From the NCBI GenBank assembly GCA_903851195.1, contig CAINNJ010000038.1:62001-126000 (forward strand): a stretch of 64,000 nt of DNA, in the 5' to 3' direction. The notes under the pieces were generated by a model that saw only the letters and a program-made list of their open reading frames with translations, was not told the DNA's origin and did no database searches. The stretch is from an uncultured Acidobacteriia bacterium (lineage in GTDB: Bacteria > Acidobacteriota > Terriglobia > Bryobacterales > Bryobacteraceae). The position numbers and the translations under genes were made by a program. Positions 49,637 to 58,337 of this stretch are shown here, in pieces. Position 1 is the first letter of the stretch; each line of letters begins with the position of its first letter.

Positions 49637-52600
49637 ATGAAGACACCAGCCGTCTCTGTTGCGGCATTGACTTTTATCGCTTTTATTTCGGTGAATATTG
49701 CGCCGGCGCAGAACCGGCAGGTCGCGGCGACGAGGCGGGCGGAATGGATCCGGTTCAATCCGGTGACTCCGCTGACGGCTGACTCCTTTGCCAAACCCCC
49801 GGCTGCCGATCTGCCATGGGTGCGGCTGAACATGCCGCCAACCGCGGATCCGAAGGACCTTGCGGCAGAGGTGCGGGACCTGCGCGAACACGGCATTGCT
49901 GGCGTGGAAGTCGGGCAGGGGGCGTTTCCGAATAATGAGCAACTGATCGCGCTGCTGACGGCCGCGAACGAGGTCGGCATCAGGATCAGCCTGAGCCATG
50001 GACCGACGCAGAATCCGGCGGGGTATTCGATCGACGACGACCATGCCCGGAAGACTCTGGTTGTCGGCAGGGCGATGGTGAGCGCGGGACAGACGTACGA
50101 CGGACACGTGCCTCCGCCGACGCTCACGGCCGCGGGGCGGAGCGGATTCGGCGGATTGCCGGTGGCGGGTCGCGGACCGGCAGGGCGCGGACCCGCGGGG
50201 CCGGGCGGCGCGCCGGGTGGACGCGGCGGAGGCGGCGGCCGGGGCGGACCGCAACCAGGCCGGGCCACGCTGATCGCCGTGATGGCGTACCGGTGCACGC
50301 AGGTTCCCTGCCCTGCCGCGGGTCCGGCGGAACTCGACCGGGCGTCGATGGTGGATCTGACGCCCGCTGTTACCGGGAAGAATACGGCGGGAGTGCTGGG
50401 CGGAACGAGCGCCGGCGATCTCCGCTGGACCGCGCCTTCGTCGCCCGATGGCGCGCAGTGGCAACTGCTGGCTTTCTGGTCGCGGGGCGTTTTCGCGCAG
50501 CCGGATCCGTTTAGCGAGGAAGGCTATGCGCAGCTGATCAAGAGCATGGAGTCGGGCCTAAGCCCCGAAGTCTTCCGGCTGATGAAGATCAATGGCGGGG
50601 ACATCTTCTACGATTCCCATTCCAGCGACCGCGGCAGTCCGGACGAACTCTGGACCAATAAGATGGCGGAGGAGTTCCGCGCGCGCCGGTCGTATTCGCT
50701 GATTCCGAACCTGCCCGCGCTGTTCCAGGAGTATTTCAGCTTCAGCGACGGCAGCGCGCCGCGCGTGCGGAACGATCTGTACGCCGTCCGCGGCGACATC
50801 TGGCTGGAGAAGCAACTGACGCCGCTGCGGGCGTGGGTTCGCAAGTTCAACAACGTGCTGCGCGTGCAGGTGGAGGGCGAGGCGAGCATGACCACGCCGA
50901 TCACCGACATGGTGCAGGCCACGGCGGCGGTGGACCGGCCCGAGCACGAAAACCTGTTCGTCGGCGACGAGGTGGATAACTATCTGCCGATGGCGTCGGC
51001 GAATCATATGACGGGAAATCCCTGGTATTCGACGGAATGCTGCGCGGCGCTGGGTCAGGCGTACGCGGAGACATTCCAGGATGCGATGATCCGCATGCAC
51101 CGGAGTTTCGCCGGGGGCATCACGAAGCTGGTTTATCACGTTTATCCGCATGCGGAAGGCGCAACGTGGAAGTGGCCCGGCTATAACAACTTCGGGCAGG
51201 CGGGGTTTTCGAACGCGTGGGGGCCGCGCAATCCGTTCTGGACGGATGCGCGGGCTTACAACGATTACATCGGACGGAATCAGCAGGCGCTGACGCAGGG
51301 CGACGCGAAGACGGACGTCGCCGTCTACATGCAGAACTATCTGTATCCGCCGTCGCAGGGTTTCAAGTACCGGGCATGGGGCGATCCGAAACTGTGGGAG
51401 GCCGGTTACACGCGGGATTATCTGAATCCCACCATGCTGGAGTTGCCGAACGCCACGGTGACGGGGAACCGGCTGGCCGCGAACGGGCCGGCTTACAAAG
51501 CGCTGATTCTCGACGGTGAGCAGGGGCCGCCGACGGATCCGGTGAAGACTTCCATGCCGGTCGAGGTGGCGCGAAAGATCCTGGGGTATGCGCGGGCGGG
51601 GCTGCCGGTGATTGTGGTGGGAACGGCGCCCGACAGAACGCCGGGCAACACACCGGAGGCGGACGCCACGCTGCGCGGCGTGATCGCGGAACTGTTGCGC
51701 GAGCGCTCGGTTTCGCGGGTGGCGCATGAGGCCGATGTGCCGGGCAAGCTGCGGGAACGCGGGATCCGGCCGGCGGCGGACCCGGGCACGCCGTCTTCCG
51801 TGCTCAGTATCCGGCGGCGGGATGCGGCGACGCGGACCGATTACTATTTCTTCTACAACCAGGGCGTGGTCAGCCCGCCGGATGAGCCGAGGACGTTGTT
51901 CGAACCGGCGACCGGTGAACCGGTGGAACGGGAGTTCAGCCTGGAGGGTCGCGGACAGCCATATCTTCTGGATGCCTGGTCGGGGAAGATCACACCGATC
52001 GCGAATTATTCGGCAGCCGGGGACCGCGTGAGTCTGCGGGTTCGGCTCTCGCGCGACAACGGCATGCTGATCGCGCTGAGCGAGCAGCCGAATCGGTTTG
52101 GAACCGTGGCGCCCGCGGTGCATGTGACCAAGACCTCAGCGGACGAGGCGCTGGTTCGTCCGGGTGCGGTGTTGGTGCGGGCGGCGGTGGCGGGTAACTA
52201 TTCCACGACGCTGAGCGACGGGCGGACGGTCAACGGTGCGATCGGCGCGGTACCGGCGCCGGTAGATCTTACGCAGGCGAAGTGGCAACTTTCGGCGGAA
52301 GACTGGCAGCCGGTGAATCCGTATGGGACGACGTTCGGCATGGCTGCGACGCAGACGCGCAAAGATCGCGTTGAGGTGGAACTGGCGGGCCTGAAGGCGT
52401 GGCCGGAGATTCCGGCTTTACAAAACGCGGCCGGGCTCGGGACGTACACAACTACATTCGAACTGCCTTCCACGTGGACGGCCGCCAATGGCGCAGTCTT
52501 GACTCTGGGGGAAGTGTTCGACACGTTCACGGTTTCGGTGAACGGGAAGGCGGTGGCGATCGATCAGATCGGCGCGGCGGGGGACATCGGACCATTGCTG

Positions 52601-52774
52601 CAGGCGGGGCGCAACACGCTGGTGGTGCGGGTGGCGACCACGCTGAATAACCGGCTGGCGAAGATCGACGAAGAAGTGGCGAACCGGGGTTTGGTGCAGC
52701 CGTACGGCCTGGTGGGACCCGTGCGGATTCTCCCCTACGCCACCGCTACCGTGTGGAGCGCGAAGAAGAATTAG
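49637..52774 (+). CDS. GH106-like alpha-L-rhamnosidase
   Basis: A 1,045-residue exported enzyme from the ATG at 49637, with a signal peptide ([18 protein letters not shown]). The central catalytic part resembles glycoside hydrolase family 106 ([47 protein letters not shown] near 415; [16 protein letters not shown]). The C-terminal 300 residues form beta-sandwich domains ([36 protein letters not shown]). GH106 enzymes release rhamnose from pectic chains or glycosides. A 35-residue Gly/Arg/Pro-rich insert ([18 protein letters not shown]...) interrupts the N-terminal part near residues 176-212. It converges on the MoaD-like gene with a four-base overlap. The family call rests on overall pattern rather than a located catalytic pair. 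Confidence 0.83.
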   Translation: MKTPAVSVAALTFIAFISVNIAPAQNRQVAATRRAEWIRFNPVTPLTADSFAKPPAADLPWVRLNMPPTADPKDLAAEVRDLREHGIAGVEVGQGAFPNNEQLIALLTAANEVGIRISLSHGPTQNPAGYSIDDDHARKTLVVGRAMVSAGQTYDGHVPPPTLTAAGRSGFGGLPVAGRGPAGRGPAGPGGAPGGRGGGGGRGGPQPGRATLIAVMAYRCTQVPCPAAGPAELDRASMVDLTPAVTGKNTAGVLGGTSAGDLRWTAPSSPDGAQWQLLAFWSRGVFAQPDPFSEEGYAQLIKSMESGLSPEVFRLMKINGGDIFYDSHSSDRGSPDELWTNKMAEEFRARRSYSLIPNLPALFQEYFSFSDGSAPRVRNDLYAVRGDIWLEKQLTPLRAWVRKFNNVLRVQVEGEASMTTPITDMVQATAAVDRPEHENLFVGDEVDNYLPMASANHMTGNPWYSTECCAALGQAYAETFQDAMIRMHRSFAGGITKLVYHVYPHAEGATWKWPGYNNFGQAGFSNAWGPRNPFWTDARAYNDYIGRNQQALTQGDAKTDVAVYMQNYLYPPSQGFKYRAWGDPKLWEAGYTRDYLNPTMLELPNATVTGNRLAANGPAYKALILDGEQGPPTDPVKTSMPVEVARKILGYARAGLPVIVVGTAPDRTPGNTPEADATLRGVIAELLRERSVSRVAHEADVPGKLRERGIRPAADPGTPSSVLSIRRRDAATRTDYYFFYNQGVVSPPDEPRTLFEPATGEPVEREFSLEGRGQPYLLDAWSGKITPIANYSAAGDRVSLRVRLSRDNGMLIALSEQPNRFGTVAPAVHVTKTSADEALVRPGAVLVRAAVAGNYSTTLSDGRTVNGAIGAVPAPVDLTQAKWQLSAEDWQPVNPYGTTFGMAATQTRKDRVEVELAGLKAWPEIPALQNAAGLGTYTTTFELPSTWTAANGAVLTLGEVFDTFTVSVNGKAVAIDQIGAAGDIGPLLQAGRNTLVVRVATTLNNRLAKIDEEVANRGLVQPYGLVGPVRILPYATATVWSAKKN

Positions 52775-53100
52775 GGCCGTTCCACGAGGCCGGAGCCGCC
52801 CGCGATTGCGCCGACAATCAGGAACGGCTCCGCTCCGGAAGCGACGGCTTCGGGCAGCGGGGTGTCCGGCGACTCGTGCGAATAATCCTCTTCACAGGCA
52901 AAGAAGCGCACGAAAGGCCGGCGGCGCTGCGTGACATGGTCACGCAGCGTCCCCTGCAGCATCGGGTATTGCCGTTCCAGCGCATCCAGAATCGAGCGCT
53001 GCGTCACGGGTCCGGCGACGGGCACGGTGATCTCCATGCCCGCCCCGGACAGCGTACGCAGGTGCGCCGGCAGCACGACCCGGATCGGCACCGGTTTCAC
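52771..53100 (-). CDS. MoaD/ThiS-like ubiquitin-fold protein with C-terminal tail
   Basis: A 109-residue beta-grasp protein from the GTG at 53100, which overlaps the stop of the propeller gene by four bases (GTGA). The body fits Moa[38 protein letters not shown], and the end [12 protein letters not shown]. In sulfur carriers the chain ends at that GG, which is activated by an E1-like enzyme. Here seven more residues (SGLVERP) follow, so either the tail is removed or this is not a sulfur carrier. No MoaE, MoeB or other molybdopterin gene is in the window. The constant partner is the BNR propeller upstream. Confidence 0.82.
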   Translation of the reverse strand: MKPVPIRVVLPAHLRTLSGAGMEITVPVAGPVTQRSILDALERQYPMLQGTLRDHVTQRRRPFVRFFACEEDYSHESPDTPLPEAVASGAEPFLIVGAIAGGSGLVERP

Positions 53101-54239
53101 GCGTTGCCGTTCCCGCCGAGCGACTGCACTTCCACCGAAAGCACGGCCGGGAGATCCCGCACAATCGCCTTCCAGTCGTCGCCGGCGTTGGACGAACCGT
53201 ACACCTGCCCGCCCGTGGTGCCGAAGTAGATGCCGCAGGGGTCCAGCTTGTCCACCGCCATGGCGTCGCGCAGCACGTTCACGTAGCAATTGCTTTGCGG
53301 CAGGCCGTTGGTAAGCGCCTCCCAGTCGTTGCCGCCCGTGCGGCTCCGGTACACGCGCAGTTTGCCGTCCGGCGGATAATGCTCGGAATCGCTCTTGATC
53401 GGCACCACGTAAATGGTCTCCGGCTCATGCGCGTGTACGTCGATCACGAAACCGAAATCGGTGGGAAGATTGCCGCTGACTTCGTGCCAGGACGCGCCGC
53501 CGTTATCGCTGCGCATCACGTCCCAGTGCTTCTGCATGTAGAGAACGTCCGGACGCGAGGGGTGCATCGCGATCCGGTGCACGCAGTGGCCGACTTCCGC
53601 GTTGGGGTCCGGAATGAACTCGCTGCGGAGACCCTGGTTGATGGGCTGCCAGGTTTCGCCCGCGTCTTCGCTGCGAAAGGCGCCCGCGGCCGAGATGGCG
53701 ATGAAGATGCGGCCGGGCGCGGCGGGATCGAGCACGATGGTATGCAGGCACATGCCACCCGCGCCTGGCTGCCAGCGCGGACCCGAGCCGTGCTTCCGCA
53801 ATCCGGAGAGCTCGTTCCAGCTCTTGCCGCCATCGGTAGTTTTGAACAATGCCGCGTCCTCAATGCCGGCGTAGACGGTGTCCGGGTCTGTCAGACAGGG
53901 CTCGAGATGCCAGACGCGTTTGAATTCCCAGGGATGCGGCGTGCCGTCGTACCACTGGTGGGTTCCCGGCACGCCGTCATAGACAAACTTGTTGTCCACG
54001 GGCGTCCAGGTTTTGCCGCCATCGTCCGAACGCTGGATCAGTTGTCCGAACCAGCCGCTCGACTGCGACGCCCAGATGCGGTTGGGATCGACAGGCGACC
54101 CTTTCATGTGGTAAATCTCCCAGCCCGCGAAATGCGGGCCGCTGACGTCCCAGTTCTCGCGTTTCGCGTCCGATGTCAACACGAAACCGCCCTTTCGGGT
54201 GCCCACCAGCACCCGCACTCCACCGTTTGTTTCCGCCAT
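53097..54239 (-). CDS. BNR/VPS10-type beta-propeller (sialidase-like fold)
   Basis: A 380-residue propeller with no signal peptide. Asp-box repeats are clear: [55 protein letters not shown] and [10 protein letters not shown], the pattern of BNR and sortilin-like propellers. It opens with [20 protein letters not shown]. Annotated relatives are called exo-alpha-sialidase or glycosyl hydrolase, but I see no sialidase catalytic residues, so I call only the fold. It lies between a YCII-family gene (34 bases upstream) and the MoaD-like gene (four-base overlap), all in one minus-strand unit. I remember this propeller/MoaD-like pairing from other genomes; its role is unknown. Confidence 0.85.
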   Translation of the reverse strand: MAETNGGVRVLVGTRKGGFVLTSDAKRENWDVSGPHFAGWEIYHMKGSPVDPNRIWASQSSGWFGQLIQRSDDGGKTWTPVDNKFVYDGVPGTHQWYDGTPHPWEFKRVWHLEPCLTDPDTVYAGIEDAALFKTTDGGKSWNELSGLRKHGSGPRWQPGAGGMCLHTIVLDPAAPGRIFIAISAAGAFRSEDAGETWQPINQGLRSEFIPDPNAEVGHCVHRIAMHPSRPDVLYMQKHWDVMRSDNGGASWHEVSGNLPTDFGFVIDVHAHEPETIYVVPIKSDSEHYPPDGKLRVYRSRTGGNDWEALTNGLPQSNCYVNVLRDAMAVDKLDPCGIYFGTTGGQVYGSSNAGDDWKAIVRDLPAVLSVEVQSLGGNGNA

Positions 54240-54273
54240 TCGTCTTTACTCCTTTCGTTGTTTTTGCAGTAGC

Positions 54274-54639
54274 TTACTGCGCCTGTGCCTCCGGCATCCC
54301 CGGCAGTTCCACCAGCGGCCGAATCTCGATGGTGCCGAAACGCGCGCCGGGAATGCGGCCTGCGATGCGGATGGCTTCATCCAGATTCTCCGCTTCGACG
54401 AGGAAATAGCCGCCCAGTTGTTCGCGCGTTTCCGCGAACGGGCCGTCGGTCACCAGACGCCGCCCTTCGCGGACACGGACGCTGGTGGCCGTCGCCGTGG
54501 GCTGCAGCGGCGATGCCGCACGGTAACTTCCTTCGGCGTGCAGGGCGTGTGTCAGTTGCACGGATTCGTCATAACACTCCTGCCGTGCCTGATCGCCGAG
54601 CGCCTGTTCTTCCAGATAAACCAGCAGCATGTATTGCAA
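54274..54639 (-). CDS. YCII-family (DGPF-type) protein
   Basis: A 121-residue protein of the YCII/DGPF family: [14 protein letters not shown] at the start, [19 protein letters not shown] in the middle, then [20 protein letters not shown] and AIRIAGRIP. The start is TTG at 54639, supported by an AAGGAGA ribosome site six bases away and by the family's usual M-[KQ]-Y-M beginning. These small ferredoxin-like proteins accompany ECF42 sigma factors in many bacteria, and an ECF42-like gene is divergent 75 bases away. They are suggested partners of that regulator; no enzyme activity is agreed. Downstream on the same strand are the BNR propeller and MoaD-like genes. Confidence 0.88.
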   Translation of the reverse strand: MQYMLLVYLEEQALGDQARQECYDESVQLTHALHAEGSYRAASPLQPTATATSVRVREGRRLVTDGPFAETREQLGGYFLVEAENLDEAIRIAGRIPGARFGTIEIRPLVELPGMPEAQAQ

Positions 54640-54714
54640 GTCTTGTCTCCTTCTCTAAGACGAACGGGGGCCTCCCGAATCGACACCCCACGCCGCATTA
54701 TTTACCATCGAATT

Positions 54715-56043
54715 ATGGAATGCCCGTCCGACCACGCAGTCGAGGCGCTTTATCGCACGGACTGGGGGCGGGTGGTTGCGGCCCTGATCCGTCAGGTCGG
54801 CGATTTCGATCTGGCCGAGGAAGCCGCCCAGGAAGGGTTCGCGTCGGCTCTGACGCAGTGGCGCGTGGCCGGAATCCCGGAGTTTCCGCGCGCGTGGGTG
54901 ATTCAGACCGCGCGGCATAAAGCCATCGACATTCTGCGCCGCCGCGCCCGCCTGAACGAGAAACTCACGCTCAACGCCGCGCCGGAACCGATCCAGGTGC
55001 CGGAAGAGCCCGAGTTCGGCAGCGCGGAGGCGCCGCCGGAATTCCAGGACGATCTGCTTCGTCTGATCTTCACGTGCTGCCACCCCGCGCTTTCGCCGGA
55101 CGCGCAGATCGCTCTGACGCTGCGGACGCTGGGCGGCCTAGAAACCGACGAGATTGCCCGCGCCTTTCTGGTGCCGCCCGCAACTATGGCGCAGCGTCTG
55201 GTGCGCGCCAAGCGCAAGATCCGCGACGCCCGGATTCCCTACGCCGTGCCCGCCCCGGACGAATTGCCCGAGCGGCTGGAAGCGGTGCTGACCGTGATCT
55301 ACCTGATCTTTAATGAAGGCTATGCGGCGACGCGGTCGGGTCCGCTTGTTCGGACGGACCTGTGCGCCGAAGCGATCCGGCTGGGGCGGCTGGTGCGTTC
55401 GCTGATGTCGCCTCCCGCGGCTGAGGCCACCGCGCTGCTCGCACTGATGCTGCTCCACGATTCCCGGCGCGACGCCCGGCTCGACCCGGCGGGCGACGTG
55501 GTGACTCTGGACGAACAGGACCGTAACCTGTGGCATCGCGATCAGATCGAGGAGGCACTCCCGCTGGCCGGCGAAGCTCTGCGCCGCGGCGCCGGCCCTT
55601 TCGCGATCCAGGCGGCCATCGCCGCCGAGCACTGCCGCGCCGCCCGCCCCGAGGATACCGACTGGCCCCGGATTCTGCTTCTCTACGGTCTGCTGGAGCG
55701 CGTGGAGCCGTCACCGGTGGTCTCGCTGAATCGCGCTGTCGCGGTGGCGATGGTGGAAGGCCCGGCACGCGCCGTGGAACTGCTGGACGCACTGGCGGCC
55801 GGCGGCGCGCTCGACAGCTATCACCTGCTGCACTCCGCGCGGGCGGAGTTTCTGCGCCGTCTGGGCGACTCGGAAGGCGCCGCCGCCGCTTACCGGCGCG
55901 CGCTGGAACTGGTCGGGAACGACAGCGAGCGCCGCTTTCTGGAGCGGCGACTGCGGGAGTTACGGCCGGGCGGCGCGGCTGTCTCCGGCGGATCGAATCT
56001 GGTAGAATCCGAAGTGCTCTTATCAGGTACAGAGGCATCGTGA
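54715..56043 (+). CDS. ECF42-type sigma factor with C-terminal TPR/DUF6596 extension
   Basis: A 442-residue sigma factor, far longer than ordinary ECFs. Residues ~1-180 hold sigma region 2 ([51 protein letters not shown]) and region 4 ([36 protein letters not shown]). The C-terminal 250 residues carry the ECF42 signature [16 protein letters not shown] and TPR-like helices ([35 protein letters not shown]). The extension replaces the anti-sigma factor as the control domain in this group. The ATG at 54715 is the natural start; the open frame continues upstream but without sigma similarity. It is divergent from the YCII gene. The following MerR gene begins one base after its stop. Confidence 0.9.
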   Translation: MECPSDHAVEALYRTDWGRVVAALIRQVGDFDLAEEAAQEGFASALTQWRVAGIPEFPRAWVIQTARHKAIDILRRRARLNEKLTLNAAPEPIQVPEEPEFGSAEAPPEFQDDLLRLIFTCCHPALSPDAQIALTLRTLGGLETDEIARAFLVPPATMAQRLVRAKRKIRDARIPYAVPAPDELPERLEAVLTVIYLIFNEGYAATRSGPLVRTDLCAEAIRLGRLVRSLMSPPAAEATALLALMLLHDSRRDARLDPAGDVVTLDEQDRNLWHRDQIEEALPLAGEALRRGAGPFAIQAAIAAEHCRAARPEDTDWPRILLLYGLLERVEPSPVVSLNRAVAVAMVEGPARAVELLDALAAGGALDSYHLLHSARAEFLRRLGDSEGAAAAYRRALELVGNDSERRFLERRLRELRPGGAAVSGGSNLVESEVLLSGTEAS

Positions 56044-56044
56044 A

Positions 56045-56572
56045 ATGTTCAAAACAAAAAAAGACATCTCCGTAGCGAAGCCCGAACCGGAAGTTGCCCC
56101 GGGCGTGCAGGAGCATTACACCAGCGGAGATGTCGCCCGCATTGCCGGCGTGAGTCTTCGCCAGCTGCAGTGGTGGGATGAGCGGGCAGTGGTTTCTCCC
56201 CGGCAGGAAGGGCACCGGCGGGTTTACCTGCCGCAGGAAGTGGTGGAGGTGTCGGTGATCGCCGAACTCCGCCGCAAGGGCTTTTCTCTGCAGAAGATCC
56301 GGCGCGTACTGCGGTTTCTGCAGCGGGAGATGGGCAAGCGTCTGGGTGAATCGCTGGCGAGCGATCACGATATCCACCTGATTACCGACGGCAAGAACAT
56401 TTACCTCGAAGACGAACCGGGCCGCGTGATCGACGTGCTGAAGAACGCGAAACAGCCCATGTTCCTGGTCTGCGTTACGGATCAGTTGCGGCGCTTCCAG
56501 CCCGCGGCCACGCGGAAACCCGCGAAATCCGAAGGCTCCGGCGCTCCGGCCTCCCGGACCAAACTGGGCTGA
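56045..56572 (+). CDS. MerR-family transcriptional regulator
   Basis: A 175-residue regulator with the MerR winged helix near residues 24-95: HYTSGDVARIAGVSLRQLQW, WDERAVVSPRQEGHRRVYL, VEVSVIAELRRKGFSLQKI. A single coiled-coil helix (RRVLRFLQREMGKRL) and an ~70-residue C-terminal part follow, with DHDIHLITDGKNIYLEDE. The effector domain has no MerR-type cysteine pair and resembles the small-domain MerR regulators of unknown ligand. The tail is Lys/Pro/Ser-rich. It starts one base after the sigma-factor stop and five bases before the next small gene, so it may share that transcript. The overlap with the ECF42 unit suggests a joint regulon. Confidence 0.87.
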   Translation: MFKTKKDISVAKPEPEVAPGVQEHYTSGDVARIAGVSLRQLQWWDERAVVSPRQEGHRRVYLPQEVVEVSVIAELRRKGFSLQKIRRVLRFLQREMGKRLGESLASDHDIHLITDGKNIYLEDEPGRVIDVLKNAKQPMFLVCVTDQLRRFQPAATRKPAKSEGSGAPASRTKLG

Positions 56573-56577
56573 TCCAG

Positions 56578-56778
56578 ATGGGGGGCGGGAAGTGCGTTCA
56601 CTGCAAGGGTTCAGGGGAGTGCCCGGAGTGTTACGGCTCCGGCCGGAATGCGCACCTGAACACGTCCGAAGAGCACTGTCTGGGCTGTAAAGGGACCGGA
56701 ATGTGCCCCGTCTGCGGCGGACGCGCCCCGAAAAATCCGATTACTCGTTTGCTGCTCTGGATCCGCGGCGATCGTTAA
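56578..56778 (+). CDS. Small zinc-finger protein with four CxxC pairs (DnaJ-like cysteine repeats)
   Basis: A 66-residue protein with four Cys pairs: CVHCKGSG, CPECYGSG, CLGCKGTG and CPVCGG. This is the CxxCxGxG pattern of the DnaJ central zinc domain, so it should bind two zinc ions. There is no J-domain. A short hydrophobic C-terminal stretch (PITRLLLWIRG) could be an amphipathic helix. It begins five bases after the MerR gene, so it is likely co-transcribed. Small DnaJ-like zinc proteins of this kind are scattered among bacteria; possible roles are protein holding or RNA binding. I see no further clue. Confidence 0.75.
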   Translation: MGGGKCVHCKGSGECPECYGSGRNAHLNTSEEHCLGCKGTGMCPVCGGRAPKNPITRLLLWIRGDR

Positions 56779-56802
56779 GGTTCGGGCTCCGTTTGTGCTA
56801 TC

Positions 56803-57849
56803 GTGCGAACGGTGCGGCGCAGTTGGTTCGTCCCGCCGGTTTCGGCGATCGCGATGTTGCTGGCTGCGAGGCCAATCTCCGGGCAGACGCTGGCGGAGCG
56901 CGCAGTTGTTGAAATCCCCTTTCTGGATGCCGCGCCCGACCTCGCCACGTGGCGCCAACAGCATCCCCGCGAGCGCCTGAAGAACGCGGGTTACGGGGTG
57001 GAGTACGAGACGCAGGGACTGTGGTGCGCCGCCAGCGTCGCGGAATTTGTTCTTCCCGGCGGCATGCAGGTTACCCGGCAGGCCTTCTTTTATATCCCTT
57101 CCGGCAGTCCGGCCGACCCGCTGCCGGATCACGCGGATTCGGAACTCGTGCGGCAGTGCCGGTTGCGGACGCTCTGGTACGAGGTGCACGATCCGGCGAG
57201 TCCCGCGGATCTTGCCAGAGCCGAGGGTGCCCGGCTCACGGCCGCATTCGGACCGGCGGCCGAACCGGCCTCGTATCAGCGCACGGACCACGACTGGGGC
57301 TCCGGCTACTGGAATCCGTATCGGCTCTGGGAATCCGGCAAGCGGCGAGTCGTGCTCGCGGTGGATCCCGGAGGCCCGTTGCCCACCGCGCGCAGCCCCC
57401 AACGTCTTCTTCTGATCGCGCGCTCATCGCTGTCCCCGCGCGGTCTGTTCTTCGAGTGGCCCGGCAAGCCGCCGAAGGGCGCGCGCGTGGCCCAGCTCGG
57501 AAACCCATGCTCTTTCGACGACGCCCACAACGACTGGCTGGGCCGGCTGATTCGTTATGGAGAACAACTGCTGTCCGACGGCCCGGAGAGCGGCACGAAG
57601 CCGTATATTGATCTGATTCTGGCCCGGAGCTACGCGGCGCGCCTGGCGCTCACGTATCCGAACGTGGAACCCGGTGGTACGGCGAAGCCGAATCATCCCG
57701 AAACCCTCCGGAGCAGTTCCATCGCGCATTTCCGGGATTATCTTAGAGAAGCCCCGGATGCGCCGGACGCGGCAGCGGCGCGGCGGGAAGCGTGGCGACT
57801 GCTGGCCGGACTGCCACCTTCACCGATCCATATCGGCTGCGGCGACTGA
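56803..57849 (+). CDS. Secreted protein of unknown function
   Basis: A 348-residue protein from a GTG at 56803 with a signal peptide (FVPPVSAIAMLLAARPISGQ). Features seen: an AERAVVEIPFLDA segment near 32, YETQGLWCAASVAEFVLPG near 68, repeated Arg/Asp/Glu-rich helices, and a C-terminal segment with SIAHFRDYLREAPDAP, AWRLLAGLPPSP and a final HIGCGD. Four Cys are present, which could form two disulfides. No catalytic motif or known fold is recognisable. It starts 24 bases after the small zinc-finger gene and may share its transcript, although the export signal makes a functional link uncertain. Confidence 0.6.
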   Translation: MRTVRRSWFVPPVSAIAMLLAARPISGQTLAERAVVEIPFLDAAPDLATWRQQHPRERLKNAGYGVEYETQGLWCAASVAEFVLPGGMQVTRQAFFYIPSGSPADPLPDHADSELVRQCRLRTLWYEVHDPASPADLARAEGARLTAAFGPAAEPASYQRTDHDWGSGYWNPYRLWESGKRRVVLAVDPGGPLPTARSPQRLLLIARSSLSPRGLFFEWPGKPPKGARVAQLGNPCSFDDAHNDWLGRLIRYGEQLLSDGPESGTKPYIDLILARSYAARLALTYPNVEPGGTAKPNHPETLRSSSIAHFRDYLREAPDAPDAAAARREAWRLLAGLPPSPIHIGCGD

Positions 57850-57871
57850 CCGCCGGGGCGAACGTACCCAA

Positions 57872-57913
57872 TTTACTCAGCCAGTCTGCGAGTTTACTCA
57901 GGCAGTCTGCGAG
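57872..57913. repeat. 21-bp tandem duplication spanning a stop codon
   Basis: Two adjacent units (57872-57892 and 57893-57913), TTTACTCAGsCAGTCTGCGAG with one C/G difference, cover the last codons and the stop of the minus-strand gene at 57898. Beyond the stop the same codons recur: after SQTA and the stop comes VN, then SQTG and another stop. Confidence 0.85.
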
Positions 57914-58329
57914 GCGAGCCGGATTTCGTCCTCGATCTCATAGATTTTGTCTTCGAGGTTGCGCGTCGGCTTACCGGCTGTCTTCGCCGCGTCAAGCTTC
58001 GCTTTTGCCTGCGCCAGACGCTTTTCCAGCGCTGGATTTTTAGCGGCGGCCTCGGCTTTCGGGGCAGTTTTGGAACCGGCTTTTTCGGTCTTCGCGACGC
58101 CAGTTTTGGCCTTTCCCGCGAGGGCTTTAAACCGGAATGCCGTGACCTGCGGCGGGGGCTTCAGCGCGACGCCGAAATCCGCGTGATATTCCTGCGAGAT
58201 CCTCGCCGCTTCGGTCAGCAACTCGCGAAAACGGTTCTCCATCGCCTGCTTCGCCTGGGTGCGCAGCGTCTCACCCTGCTGTTTCCATTTCTGATATTCC
58301 GAGATCGCGTTCTCCATCTGATTCACCAT
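57898..58329 (-). CDS. Basic, coiled-coil protein, function unknown
   Basis: A 143-residue protein, Lys/Ala/Glu-rich. Residues ~1-55 form a strongly helical stretch (MENAISEYQKWKQQGETL; ENRFRELLTEAARISQEY). A PPPQVTAFRFKALAGKAK turn follows, then an Ala/Lys low-complexity segment (KTGVAKTEKAGSKTAPKAE), and a C-terminal coiled coil (KRLAQAKAKLDAAKTA; LEDKIYEIEDEIRLA). There is no signal peptide. The composition is like nucleoid-associated or RNA-binding proteins, but I do not recognise the family. It lies nine bases after the O-antigen-ligase-like gene on the same strand. The stop codon sits within the 21-bp tandem duplication. Confidence 0.65.
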   Translation of the reverse strand: MVNQMENAISEYQKWKQQGETLRTQAKQAMENRFRELLTEAARISQEYHADFGVALKPPPQVTAFRFKALAGKAKTGVAKTEKAGSKTAPKAEAAAKNPALEKRLAQAKAKLDAAKTAGKPTRNLEDKIYEIEDEIRLASQTA

Positions 58330-58337
58330 TCCGTAGT

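Noticed and set aside
53097-54239. Sialidase activity for the BNR propeller
   Set aside because: Asp-box repeats define the fold, but I cannot find the Arg triad or Tyr/Glu pair of sialidases, and there is no signal peptide.
54199-54714. A 172-residue N-terminal extension of the ECF42 sigma factor
   Set aside because: The frame is open upstream of 54715 but runs antisense through the YCII gene and shows no sigma-factor character.
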